Positions 32,604 to 40,870 of a stretch of 64,000 bases of DNA are shown here, piece by piece. The stretch spans positions 434,001-498,000 of the forward strand of contig CP042469.1 of NCBI GenBank assembly GCA_015243575.1, in the 5' to 3' direction. The DNA is from Clostridiales bacterium (GTDB taxonomy: Bacteria > Bacillota > Clostridia > Peptostreptococcales > Anaerovoracaceae). Position numbers and translations under genes: made by a program. Within the stretch, counting starts at the first letter, position 1, and each line of letters begins with the position of its first letter. The notes under the pieces were generated by a model. It was not told the origin of the DNA and did no database searches. It was given only the letters and a program-made list of their open reading frames with translations.

Positions 32604-33131
32604 TTGAAAAAAACAGCAATCGTTTATCGTTCTAAATCAGGGTTTACAGAAAAATACGCAAAATGGATTGCCAAGGCAGTTGACGGTGAGTTACTCGAGG
32701 CTAAAAAAGTAAGGGCAGAAGACCTTTTGCCATATGATACCATCGTTTACGGAGGAGGGCTTTATGCGGTGGGAATTAACGGTATTTCGCTGATTACAGA
32801 CAATCTTAAGCTGTTAAAGGATAAAAAAATCATTGTATTTGGTGTAGGTGCGTCTCCTTGCAGGCCTGAAATTGTTGAGCATGTAAGAAATAAAAATATC
32901 GCTGCTGATCAGCGGAACGTGATTGAATTTCATCTTTTAAGAGGAGGCTTTGACAAGAACAAGCTTACCTTCGTGGATCAAATTTTGATGCAATTTTTAA
33001 AGCGCAGCTTGAAGAAGAAAAAAGAATTAACACCGGACGAAAGGGGTATGCTGAATGCGTATGAGCTTCCGGTGGACTTTACTGCTGAGAAGCAGATTCT
33101 GCCAATCGTTGAAAGTGTGCTGCAGGGTTGA
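32604..33131 (+). CDS. Flavodoxin-domain protein
   Basis: 175 residues from a TTG at 32604. AGGTGAT (32594-32600) is the ribosome site and overlaps the upstream GTG (32595) and ATG (32598), so those are less likely. The flavodoxin-like start KKTAIVYRSKSGFTEKYAKWIA holds the phosphate-binding Ser/Thr loop, and VYGGGLYAVGING is the second FMN loop, as in HemG/YkuN-type flavodoxin proteins. It may act as a protoporphyrinogen oxidase-like or general electron carrier; the target is unknown. Its stop codon lies within the -35 of the pflB promoter. Confidence 0.85.
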   Translation: MKKTAIVYRSKSGFTEKYAKWIAKAVDGELLEAKKVRAEDLLPYDTIVYGGGLYAVGINGISLITDNLKLLKDKKIIVFGVGASPCRPEIVEHVRNKNIAADQRNVIEFHLLRGGFDKNKLTFVDQILMQFLKRSLKKKKELTPDERGMLNAYELPVDFTAEKQILPIVESVLQG

Positions 33132-33156
33132 CTTTGGCCTGTGGCCATTATATAAT
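33128..33156 (+). promoter_or_regulatory. Sigma-A promoter of the ZTP riboswitch/pfl operon
   Basis: TTGACT, 17 bases, TATAAT: near consensus. The start of transcription would be near 33163, about 15 bases before the riboswitch. Confidence 0.85.
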
Positions 33157-33176
33157 CATTTCATAACATAATAACG

Positions 33177-33283
33177 GACTTCATTACTGACGGATAATTG
33201 TGGGTTACCACAGGGGAATGAAGATCTGTGCTGAGCCGACCGTCTGGGCAATATTTGGTGATACCGAATGTTGCTCTTTTTTT
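33177..33283 (+). ncRNA. ZTP (pfl-motif) riboswitch with terminator, upstream of pflB
   Basis: Aptamer marks in order: P1 arm CTTCATT (33179-33185) pairing with AATGAAG (33217-33223), ACTGACGG, the GTGGGTTACCACAGGGGA element, then CCGACCGTCTGGGCA at 33237-33250. The last GGGCA also begins an intrinsic terminator: 33246-33259 pairs with 33263-33276 followed by seven T. Ligand binding should block this hairpin and turn pfl on. The ligands ZTP/ZMP signal low 10-formyl-tetrahydrofolate, and formate from pyruvate formate-lyase restores it. Confidence 0.93.
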
Positions 33284-33420
33284 ATTTCATTCGCAGAAAG
33301 CTGCCGATCGCTAAGGCCTTGCCTGTATTGGTAGGTGCGGCGTGTAGCATCAAGACAATGAAATAAGAAGAGAGCTGTGTATCGTCAAATATTTTCATTT
33401 TTTTTGAAGGAGACGCAAGC

Positions 33421-35652
33421 ATGATTTTTACAGAATGGAATGGTTTTAAAGACGGAAGCTGGGTGGAGGAAATTAACGTCAGAGACTTTATACAGACGAA
33501 CTATACTCCTTATGAAGGCAGTGAAGCGTTTTTGAGCGGGCCAACAGAGAGAACCAATGCGCTGATGAATAAACTGAACCGCCTCTTCGAACTTGAGCAG
33601 GAGTTTGGAGGAATTCTGGATATCGACACTCAAACAGTCAGCTCCCTCACCAATTATAAGCCGGGTTATCTGGATCAGGACAGAGAAATCATCGTCGGTC
33701 TGCAGACGGATCGGCCCTTGAAAAGAGGTGTGAACCCCTTTGGAGGAGTGCACATGACGAAACAAGCATGCGAGGCTTATGGATATCGCCTTTCGGAAAA
33801 GGTGGAGAACGAATTCCAATATCGAACAACACATAATGATGGCGTATTCCGTGTATATACTGATGAAATCAAGGCGGCAAGAAAAAGCGGAATTATTACT
33901 GGTCTGCCGGATGCTTATGGAAGAGGACGTATTATCGGTGATTACAGAAGAGTATCCCTTTATGGTGTTGATCGATTAATCAAAAATAAGAAAAAAGACA
34001 AAGAACTGCTGGGACAGCGGGAAATGGATGCTGACAACATTCGTCAGCTGGAGGAACTGTATCAGCAGATAAACTTCCTGAAGAAGCTGAAAGAAATGGC
34101 AGCCATGTATGGGTTTGATATTTCCAGGCCTGCAGCAGATGCGAAAGAAGCGGTGCAATGGCTTTATTTTGCTTATCTTGGTTCCATTAAGGAGCAAAAC
34201 GGTGCTGCCATGAGCCTTGGACGTGTCAGTACCTTCCTTGATATTTATTTTGAACGTGATTTGGCGGAAGGGAAGCTGAACGAGGCGGGGGCTCAGGAGA
34301 TTTTAGACGATTTTGTGATGAAGCTTCGTATGGCAAGGCATCTAAGGACACCTGACTATAACGAACTCTTTGCGGGAGATCCCATGTGGATCACCGAAGC
34401 GGTGGGCGGTATGGGGGAAGACGGCAGAACGCTTGTTACCAAAACCTCCTACAGACTCCTTCACACGCTATATAATCTTGGTTCTTCCGCGGAGCCGAAT
34501 CTTACTATATTATGGTCTGACAAACTGCCGCCCAGCTTTCAGCGTTATACTGCAAAAGTATCCTGTGATACCGATGCGCTCCAATATGAAAATGATGATG
34601 TGATGCGTCCCGATTTCGGTGATGATTATGCCATTGCCTGCTGTGTTTCCGCTATGAGGGTAGGTAAGGATATGCAGTTTTTCGGAGCGAGGGCCAATCT
34701 GCCTAAGCTGCTTCTCATGAGCTTGAACGGAGGACGTGATGAACGGACGGGAGTTCAGGTAGCACCAGCCCGTGAGCCGTATGCGGGTGAACTGCTCAAG
34801 TATGAAGAGGTACTGGAAAAGATGGAATATTATCGGCGCTGGCTGGCAAAAACATACGTCAGTGCCATGAACATCATTCACTATATGCATGATAAATATG
34901 CCTACGAGAAAACCCAAATGGCGCTGCACGATACGGAGGTTCATCGCTTTATGGCCTTTGGCATTGCAGGCATGTCCGTTCTTGCTGACTCGCTCTCTGC
35001 AATGAAATATGCAAGCGTAAAGGTTGTCAGGGATAGCAGCGGACTCATTGTTGATTTTGAAACCATAGGCGAGTATCCCTGCTTCGGAAATGATGATGAC
35101 CGCGTAGACACCATCGCGCAGGAACAAGTGAAACGCTTCGTAGAGGAATTGAAAAAGAATAAGACGTATCGGAACGCAGAGCACACACTCTCCGTACTGA
35201 CCATCACTTCAAATGTTGTATATGGCAAGAAAACAGGAGCGACTCCTGACGGAAGGGAAGCAGGAGCACCCTTTGCTCCGGGTGCAAACCCCATGCATGG
35301 AAGAGAAAAAAGCGGAGCATTAGCCTCGTTGAATTCTGTGGCAAAGATTTCCTATGACGATTGCAAGGATGGGGTGTCCAATACCTTCTCTGTCATCCCT
35401 GAGGCACTTGGACATGGAGAAGAGGAACGGTATGCCAATCTGGTTTCCGTGATGCGGGGCTACTTTAACCAGAAGGCCCATCATCTGAATGTCAATGTAT
35501 TGAGCAGACAGACTTTAGTGGAAGCTTACGAAAATCCAGAGCTTCATCCAAACCTAACGGTGAGAGTATCAGGGTATGCGGTTAACTTCCATAAATTGTC
35601 CAAGCTGCAGCAGAGGGAGGTCATTGCTAGAACCTTCCATGAGGCAATGTGA
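33421..35652 (+). CDS. pflB: Pyruvate formate-lyase
   Basis: 743 residues, full length for PFL (EC 2.3.1.54), which splits pyruvate with CoA into acetyl-CoA and formate under anoxia. The adjacent catalytic cysteines are Cys407-Cys408 (AIACCVSAM), and the glycyl radical site is Gly718 in RVSGYAVNF. The whole PFL fold, including [20 protein letters not shown], is intact. GAAGGAG precedes the ATG. The gene is controlled by the ZTP riboswitch ahead of it and overlaps pflA by one base, so the activase is coupled to it. It supplies formate for one-carbon and purine synthesis as well as fermentation. Confidence 0.97.
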   Translation: MIFTEWNGFKDGSWVEEINVRDFIQTNYTPYEGSEAFLSGPTERTNALMNKLNRLFELEQEFGGILDIDTQTVSSLTNYKPGYLDQDREIIVGLQTDRPLKRGVNPFGGVHMTKQACEAYGYRLSEKVENEFQYRTTHNDGVFRVYTDEIKAARKSGIITGLPDAYGRGRIIGDYRRVSLYGVDRLIKNKKKDKELLGQREMDADNIRQLEELYQQINFLKKLKEMAAMYGFDISRPAADAKEAVQWLYFAYLGSIKEQNGAAMSLGRVSTFLDIYFERDLAEGKLNEAGAQEILDDFVMKLRMARHLRTPDYNELFAGDPMWITEAVGGMGEDGRTLVTKTSYRLLHTLYNLGSSAEPNLTILWSDKLPPSFQRYTAKVSCDTDALQYENDDVMRPDFGDDYAIACCVSAMRVGKDMQFFGARANLPKLLLMSLNGGRDERTGVQVAPAREPYAGELLKYEEVLEKMEYYRRWLAKTYVSAMNIIHYMHDKYAYEKTQMALHDTEVHRFMAFGIAGMSVLADSLSAMKYASVKVVRDSSGLIVDFETIGEYPCFGNDDDRVDTIAQEQVKRFVEELKKNKTYRNAEHTLSVLTITSNVVYGKKTGATPDGREAGAPFAPGANPMHGREKSGALASLNSVAKISYDDCKDGVSNTFSVIPEALGHGEEERYANLVSVMRGYFNQKAHHLNVNVLSRQTLVEAYENPELHPNLTVRVSGYAVNFHKLSKLQQREVIARTFHEAM

Positions 35653-36350
35653 TGAAAGGCAGAATCAACTCCTTTCAGAGCATGGGGGCGGCAGACGGTC
35701 CTGGAATACGGTTTGTGGTGTTCGTGCAGGGCTGCCCGCTGCGCTGTGTGTATTGTCATAATCCGGAAACATGGGATCCGTCAGCAGGAGAGGAATGGGA
35801 AACGGAAGAAATCGCAGAGAAAGTACTGCGATACCGGTCGTACTTCGGTACCCAGGGAGGCATTACAATTTCTGGCGGAGAGCCGCTCTTGCAGTGGGAA
35901 TTTGTTGCGGAGCTGTTTCGGCAGCTGAAAGAGAAAGGGATCCATACAGTTCTCGATACCTCGGGAATCGGAAGCCTTGCCGGAGCCCGCGAAGTTTTGA
36001 AATACACGGATCTTGTGATGTGTGACCTGAAATTTGCAGGCAATAATGAATATCAGCGCTATTGCGGAGGATCAATGGATCAGGTGCTGCGATTTTTAAA
36101 GCTGACCGAGGAAAAAAAGATTCCGCTGCGGATTCGCCATGTTGTTGTGCCCGGATTGACAGACAGTATCAGTAGTGTCCGGCGTATCCGTAAGCGCGGA
36201 GAAAGCTTCTCCAATTATGAGGGGTTGGAATTACTTCCTTTTCGCAAATTGTGCCTTGGAAAGTATGAGGAAATGGGCCTGCCATTTCCCTTATCCGGCT
36301 GCCCAGAATGCCCTGATCGAGTGATACAGGAACTAGGAGCAATGGTTTGA
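35652..36350 (+). CDS. pflA: Pyruvate formate-lyase activating enzyme (radical SAM)
   Basis: 232 residues from the ATG at 35652, which overlaps the pflB stop (TGATG). The radical SAM cluster is CPLRCVYCHNPETWD, matching the PFL-activase form of CxxxCxxC. Further blocks are GGITISGGEPLLQ and the IRHVVVPGLTD strand. It uses S-adenosylmethionine to abstract hydrogen from Gly718 of PflB. It has no extra ferredoxin domain, as expected for the small PflA type. Confidence 0.97.
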   Translation: MKGRINSFQSMGAADGPGIRFVVFVQGCPLRCVYCHNPETWDPSAGEEWETEEIAEKVLRYRSYFGTQGGITISGGEPLLQWEFVAELFRQLKEKGIHTVLDTSGIGSLAGAREVLKYTDLVMCDLKFAGNNEYQRYCGGSMDQVLRFLKLTEEKKIPLRIRHVVVPGLTDSISSVRRIRKRGESFSNYEGLELLPFRKLCLGKYEEMGLPFPLSGCPECPDRVIQELGAMV

Positions 36351-36426
36351 ACTATAATGGGCCGCTAAAGATAGTCGCTCAAAAAATTGTCTTTTTCAAA
36401 GCATCGGAAAAAGTCAGGTTGTTTGG

Positions 36427-36455
36427 TTGTTTCCCCTCACCGGATGTTATATAAT
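36427..36455 (+). promoter_or_regulatory. Sigma-A promoter before the DUF368 gene
   Basis: TTGTTT, 17 bases, TATAAT, about 97 bases upstream of the ATG at 36552. Confidence 0.6.
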
Positions 36456-36551
36456 GGATAAAATATTTCAGTTTCAATTGTCTATAAATTGAATCATACA
36501 AGATCACGAATGAATGAGATATAGGGGCAAGGGATTTAAAAAGGGGAAAAA

Positions 36552-37388
36552 ATGGGAAAGATTCAAAGTGGGGCAATCAGGGTAATTAAGGGGTTTGTGA
36601 TAGGAGCATCCATGCTAGTGCCTGGTGCAAGCGGAGGAACCATGGCCATTATCCTTGGGATTTATGATGAACTGATTCATGCGGTCAGCTGCTTCAGAAA
36701 AGACTTGAAGGATAATTTGATTCTGCTGGGAACTTACGGAATTGCCGGGATTTTAGGTATCTTAATCTTCTCTGGACCTTTACTCACCGCAGTTACCCTT
36801 TGGCATAAGCCTATGCTGTTCTTATTTTTGGGTGCAATCCTGGGGGGCATTCCTCCTTTGTACCGTAAGGTCAAGGTATCGAGAATCAAATCTGTTAATA
36901 TTCTGGTTGCAACGATTGGTGCAGCTTTGGGAATTAGTACCATGTATCTGCCGGAAGGTATCTTCCAGTTGTCAACTAATTTTGATCTATATAATTTTTC
37001 CATGCTGATGGTTGCGGGAGTCATTATAGCTGTTGCTTTAATCCTGCCAGGCATCAGCGCATCCTACATTTTGCTGATGCTCGGGATGTATGACCTCACG
37101 CTGATTGCCATCAAGGAACTGGACCTGTTATACCTGATCCCTCTGGCCATCGGGATTCTAGGAGGAACTTTTTTTACAGCAGGACTTTTGGAACGGGAAA
37201 TGAAACGACATCCCCAATTTACGTACATGCTGATCATCGGCTTTATGCTTGGATCGCTGGCACAGGTTTATCCGGGCTTTCCTGCGTCAAATGAAATCCT
37301 GCCTTGTATCTTAACTTTCTCAGCAGGGCTTGCTGTGATTCTTTTCCTTGGACAGCCTAAAAAAAAGTCGGAGAAAACAAATAAATAA
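36552..37388 (+). CDS. DUF368 membrane protein (PopT-type undecaprenyl phosphate translocase)
   Basis: 278 residues with about eight to nine hydrophobic segments. The DUF368 hallmark GASMLVPGASGGTMAIILGIYDELI is near the N-terminus (about 18-42, given here in part: VPGASGGTMAIILGIYD), and a second copy of the motif, ILPGISASYILLMLGMYD, lies around 165. DUF368 (PopT) proteins recycle undecaprenyl phosphate across the membrane for cell-wall synthesis. The gene stands alone behind its own promoter; GGGGAAAA serves as the ribosome site. Confidence 0.9.
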   Translation: MGKIQSGAIRVIKGFVIGASMLVPGASGGTMAIILGIYDELIHAVSCFRKDLKDNLILLGTYGIAGILGILIFSGPLLTAVTLWHKPMLFLFLGAILGGIPPLYRKVKVSRIKSVNILVATIGAALGISTMYLPEGIFQLSTNFDLYNFSMLMVAGVIIAVALILPGISASYILLMLGMYDLTLIAIKELDLLYLIPLAIGILGGTFFTAGLLEREMKRHPQFTYMLIIGFMLGSLAQVYPGFPASNEILPCILTFSAGLAVILFLGQPKKKSEKTNK

Positions 37389-37519
37389 AAGTCCAAACGG
37401 ACAACTTATAGGAATCTATAGCATTTCGGCAACGCGAAACAGATTTTCTGCAAAGGATTATATGGACTGCTCTGCAGCCTTTAATAAAAAAGATAAATCA
37501 ATGAAGAAGGAGATGTAAA

Positions 37520-37930
37520 ATGATAAAACATCAGATTGAGAAAGGTCTTACCTATACTTATTCAAAGGTAACTACAACGAAGGATGCCTATGCTTCAAGC
37601 AATGCAGGCACCTTAGACTACCTGGTTTCCACGCCTTCCATCCTGTTAATGATGATTGATGCATCTACAGAAATGCTTGATCGGCGTTTGCCCTCTGATT
37701 TTATCACCGTAGGCAAAAAAATAGAATTAAATCACGAGCATCCCTCTCTGGTTGGGGAAGTAATCACGTTACATCTTGCGGTTGAAAATGTGGATCACCA
37801 TTCGGTTCTGCTCCGATTTGAAGCAAGCGATTCAAAAGGCTCCGTCTGCTCTGGCAAATATGAAAGAGCGATTATCAATAAAACCAAGCTTCTGGACGTT
37901 GCCTATCAGAGATCACCGGGTTTACTGTAG
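37520..37930 (+). CDS. Hotdog-fold thioesterase, FlK-like
   Basis: 136 residues with the pattern of fluoroacetyl-CoA thioesterase FlK-like proteins: an N-terminal strand, a STPSILLMMIDASTEML helix, SVGKK-like TVGKKIELNHEHPSLVGE, and a C-terminal SGKYERAIINK strand. In FlK the catalytic set is Thr, Glu and His; here Thr (TPS) and His (NHEH) are seen, while Asp stands near the Glu position. It probably hydrolyses a short acyl-CoA. AAGGAG lies before the ATG. A strong bidirectional terminator follows. Confidence 0.8.
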   Translation: MIKHQIEKGLTYTYSKVTTTKDAYASSNAGTLDYLVSTPSILLMMIDASTEMLDRRLPSDFITVGKKIELNHEHPSLVGEVITLHLAVENVDHHSVLLRFEASDSKGSVCSGKYERAIINKTKLLDVAYQRSPGLL

Positions 37931-37983
37931 CGGACAGCCAAGTACAAGCTCCGGTGCAGACTGACAAATTATCAAAATATAAA

Positions 37984-38031
37984 AAAGGGTAGATCAATAT
38001 CCCGACTGGATCTGTCTACCCTTTCTTTTTT
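37984..38031. terminator. Bidirectional terminator
   Basis: AAAGGGTAGA (37984-37993) pairs with TCTACCCTTT (38015-38024) and is followed by CTTTTTT. Runs of A on the left make it work for the convergent oxidoreductase gene too. Confidence 0.85.
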
Positions 38032-38084
38032 AGTGTTTTTACTCACTCATTGTTTTCTTTCAAAATCCTTTAAATCCTATTTTA

Positions 38085-39662
38085 TTAAAAGTCTTCTGTC
38101 AAAAGCTTTCCGATGGTATGGACATCGTGTTCCATTGTAAGAGGTTCAACCGCCGGACCTTCAATGATCTTCCCTTCAAAGGAGAATCTTGATCCATGAC
38201 AAGGGCAGTCCCAGGTTTTTTCCGCAGAGTTCCAATTCAGTTCACAGCCCATATGGGTGCAGGTCGTGTTGACGATATACAAAATCCCCGCATCGTCCCG
38301 GTAGGCGCCGGCTCTCTTGCCGTAAAGGGTGACAACCTTTCCCTCTCCTGGTGCGATATCAATCTCTTCTTCATTCGGAGGTGATGATAACTTGCCGCCG
38401 ATGAGCTTCTCCGCAGTATTGAGGTTTTCAGCCATATAATGGACTGCCGTCTGCACATTGGTTTTTCTGGAGGGATCGTAAACTTCTTTCCAGGGGCTGT
38501 CTCCTTTGATTATTAAATCCCTCAACAGCATAGCAGATGCCATGCTGTTTGTCATACCCCATTTGCCGAATCCTGTTGTGATGTATAGATTGGGGGTATC
38601 CTCCGCATAGTTGCCTACAAAGGGAAGGCCGCTCATGGTCATGCAATCCTGTGCAGACCAGTGAAATGGTACATTCGAAATAGAATAATAGGGTGTTGCG
38701 AAATCCAGCAGCTCCTCATATTTTTTCATTGTGTCATCGCATTGTCCTGCTTTATGGCGCGCTCCTCCGATGAGGATTAATTCTTCTGAATCTGTTTTCA
38801 GGCTTCTGAGGGAGCGAACAGGGTCTTCTGCGTTGATGTACATGCCTCCTGGAAATTGCTCTGTAGCTTTGATTGCAGTGACATAAGATCTTTCCTGATA
38901 GATTCTTGTGAAATACATCCCATGCTTATTATAGAAGGGATAATGTGTTGCAATAATCAATTGATCCGTATCGACTCGGCAGCCATTTTCTGTGATAAGG
39001 GTGTAGGCGCTATCCTTCTCAATTTCAACCGCTCGAGTTTTTTCGAAGATTTTTCCTCCGCCTCTGACGAAAGCCTTTGCCAGATTAAGGGAATATTTTA
39101 ACGGATGAAACTGAGCCTGCTGGTCGAACCGAAGAGCACCTTTCACTGTGAAAGGAAAAGGAATTGAGTCCTGATAAAAAGCAGGGAGCCCCAGTTTTTC
39201 TGCGGCTTTCATTTCGTCCTGCAGCATCGAAATCTTCTCGTCCTTCTCTGTGTAGATGATTGCAGGCTGAGGAATATAATCACAGGAAATGCCAAGTTCG
39301 TCAATCAGCGCTTTCATTTCTCGAAGAGCCGTTTCGTTTGCGTTTGCGTATTGCTGCGCCAGTTCTGTCCCAAGCTGTTTGATCAATTTATGATAGAGCA
39401 AATGATGCTGAGAAGTGATTTTTGCTGTCGTATGTCCGGTTGTTCCTCCTGCAAGCATGCCAGCTTCGAGAAGAATAACGGAAAGTCCTTCCTTTTTCAG
39501 CAGATAAGCACAGGTGATTCCCGCAATTCCTCCGCCCACAATGACAACATCCGTTTTTATATCTTCCTTTAAGGCAGGATACTCAGCTGCTATTTCCCTG
39601 GTTGATGTGATCCAATAAGATTCGGGCGGTAATTTTAAATACTTATGTTGATCCAATTTCAT
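38085..39662 (-). CDS. FAD-dependent oxidoreductase with C-terminal Rieske domain
   Basis: 525 residues. An N-terminal DAO-type FAD domain has the dinucleotide motif VVIVGGGIAGITCAYLLKKEG (about 38-58, shown here as GGGIAGITCAYLL) and the later GFGKWGMTNS loop. A C-terminal Rieske domain (about 435-520) binds 2Fe-2S through CTHMGC and CPCHGS. Such fusions occur in many Bacillota next to glycine/putrescine oxidase-like proteins; the substrate is not known. It is convergent with the thioesterase and has AAGGAGGTC before its ATG. Confidence 0.9.
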   Translation of the reverse strand: MKLDQHKYLKLPPESYWITSTREIAAEYPALKEDIKTDVVIVGGGIAGITCAYLLKKEGLSVILLEAGMLAGGTTGHTTAKITSQHHLLYHKLIKQLGTELAQQYANANETALREMKALIDELGISCDYIPQPAIIYTEKDEKISMLQDEMKAAEKLGLPAFYQDSIPFPFTVKGALRFDQQAQFHPLKYSLNLAKAFVRGGGKIFEKTRAVEIEKDSAYTLITENGCRVDTDQLIIATHYPFYNKHGMYFTRIYQERSYVTAIKATEQFPGGMYINAEDPVRSLRSLKTDSEELILIGGARHKAGQCDDTMKKYEELLDFATPYYSISNVPFHWSAQDCMTMSGLPFVGNYAEDTPNLYITTGFGKWGMTNSMASAMLLRDLIIKGDSPWKEVYDPSRKTNVQTAVHYMAENLNTAEKLIGGKLSSPPNEEEIDIAPGEGKVVTLYGKRAGAYRDDAGILYIVNTTCTHMGCELNWNSAEKTWDCPCHGSRFSFEGKIIEGPAVEPLTMEHDVHTIGKLLTEDF

Positions 39663-40115
39663 AAGACCTCCTTTTGCGGTACTGCTGTTTTTGGGACATA
39701 GTTATACGTTTGGTTGCTTCGCTTATTTTTCCAAGAAAATCAGGCCCTATACTTCGATCTTTTGTGTTTTGATGAAATCAATTTAATTCCCCCCCCAAAA
39801 AAAATAATCTGGACTGATCTCGAGAAATAAATAGACTGATTCCGAAAAATAACAGGAATAAAAATGCCGTAACGTGAAAAAATAACCATTAAAGAAGATT
39901 GAATCAGCCGCAGCACAGAACCTGCCAGGCCTGCGGCAGTATACCACAGCCCTCACACATTAAATATCATATACAACAGTACAGAAAAAAGCGGTTTCGG
40001 AGGCTCTGCTGATGAAGCTGCTTTTTTCTGTAAAATTTCTTGTATTAAGCAAACATTCTGTTATAATGAGATTGAATAGACTGAAAAATTCGAAAATTGT
40101 GAAAGGTGAGAACTC
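39663..40115. other. Non-coding interval between oxidoreductase and ferritin-like gene
   Basis: 453 bases without a credible gene. It holds a homopolymer run (eight C then eight A, near 39788-39804), an inverted repeat of ACAGAAAAAAGC (39981-39992) with GCTTTTTTCTGT (40019-40030), which acts as a terminator-like structure, and the ferritin promoter. The left part should hold the oxidoreductase promoter, but I see no clear match. Confidence 0.6.
40040..40067 (+). promoter_or_regulatory. Sigma-A promoter of the ferritin-like gene
   Basis: TTGTAT, 16 bases, TATAAT, about 48 bases before the ATG at 40116. It starts just after a strong hairpin. Confidence 0.65.
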
Positions 40116-40595
40116 ATGAACAGTATAGAACTTGCAATTAACCTGGAGATGGACGGTAAAAGATTCTATCTCGAGCAGGCTGAGAATACAACTGACCGAG
40201 GCTTAAAATCAATTTTTCATACCCTTGCCGAGGAAGAGAGTATCCATGCGAGAATCCTTAAAAACAAAGCGGAAACCCTGCCTTATGAATTAGTTGATAC
40301 ATATGCAGAAATAAAGAATCTGTTTATGGAAATCGGTGCATATAAGGATTTGATTAAGGTGACGCCGGATGCAATGGATGCTTATACTGCTGCGCTGGAA
40401 AATGAAAGAAAAAGCATTGCACTTTATACCGAAATGCTTCAGGAAACCAGCAATGAGAAAGACCGGGAGATTATCGAATTCATCATTGAACAGGAAAAGG
40501 ATCATTATAAGGTGATGGAGCAGCTTGTTGAACTGGTAAGCCGTCCCAAGGAATGGGTGGAGTCGGCAGAATTTGGTATTCGCAAAGAGTACTAA
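40116..40595 (+). CDS. Rubrerythrin-type ferritin-like diiron protein
   Basis: 159 residues, a four-helix bundle with the expected diiron ligands: Glu in NLEMDGKRFY, the E-x-x-H in AEEESIHA, Glu in ALENERKS, and the E-x-x-H in IEQEKDHYK. The C-terminal rubredoxin domain of classical rubrerythrin is absent, so it needs an external electron donor. It probably reduces peroxide or handles iron. AAAGGTGAG precedes the ATG. The FLEET operon begins just downstream. Confidence 0.9.
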   Translation: MNSIELAINLEMDGKRFYLEQAENTTDRGLKSIFHTLAEEESIHARILKNKAETLPYELVDTYAEIKNLFMEIGAYKDLIKVTPDAMDAYTAALENERKSIALYTEMLQETSNEKDREIIEFIIEQEKDHYKVMEQLVELVSRPKEWVESAEFGIRKEY

Positions 40596-40629
40596 ATTTG
40601 TGTATAATAATTTCGTACGATTTAAAAGT

Positions 40630-40665
40630 TTGTGATTGTTTAAACAAAATCTTTTAGGGTATATT
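40630..40665 (+). promoter_or_regulatory. Promoter with Rex-like operator before the FLEET operon
   Basis: A -35 TTGTTT (40636-40641) and -10 TATATT (40660-40665) are 18 bases apart. Over the -35 lies TTGTGA, six bases, AAACAA (40630-40647), which matches 11 of the 14 fixed positions of the clostridial Rex consensus TTGTTAA-N4-TTAACAA. It would place the electron-transfer operon under NADH/NAD+ control. This is inference from pattern only. Confidence 0.45.
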
Positions 40666-40669
40666 AATA

Positions 40670-40698
40670 TCGCGGAGTCGTGCTATTCCGCGACTTTT
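40670..40698 (+). terminator. Hairpin after the ferritin-like gene
   Basis: TCGCGGA (40670-40676), nine-base loop, TCCGCGA (40687-40693), then CTTTTATTT. It probably terminates the ferritin transcript. Since it also lies at the start of the FLEET leader, it could act as a 5' stem-loop or attenuator there. Confidence 0.65.
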
Positions 40699-40870
40699 AT
40701 TTGCTTCACATGACTTTATTCAACAGAAGATCATAGTCTCAAACGTTGAAATATCGGCATTGCTGAAGCCTTTTCATGATACATAGCATCTGACGGAAGG
40801 TAGTTGTTGGTTACCCCTTTAACAGATGTAAAACGTGAAATTTGTACCAATAAATTATGAGGAGAAAAAC

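Noticed and set aside
40694-40870. FMN riboswitch in the ndh2 leader
   Set aside because: None of the conserved RFN blocks are present in the leader.
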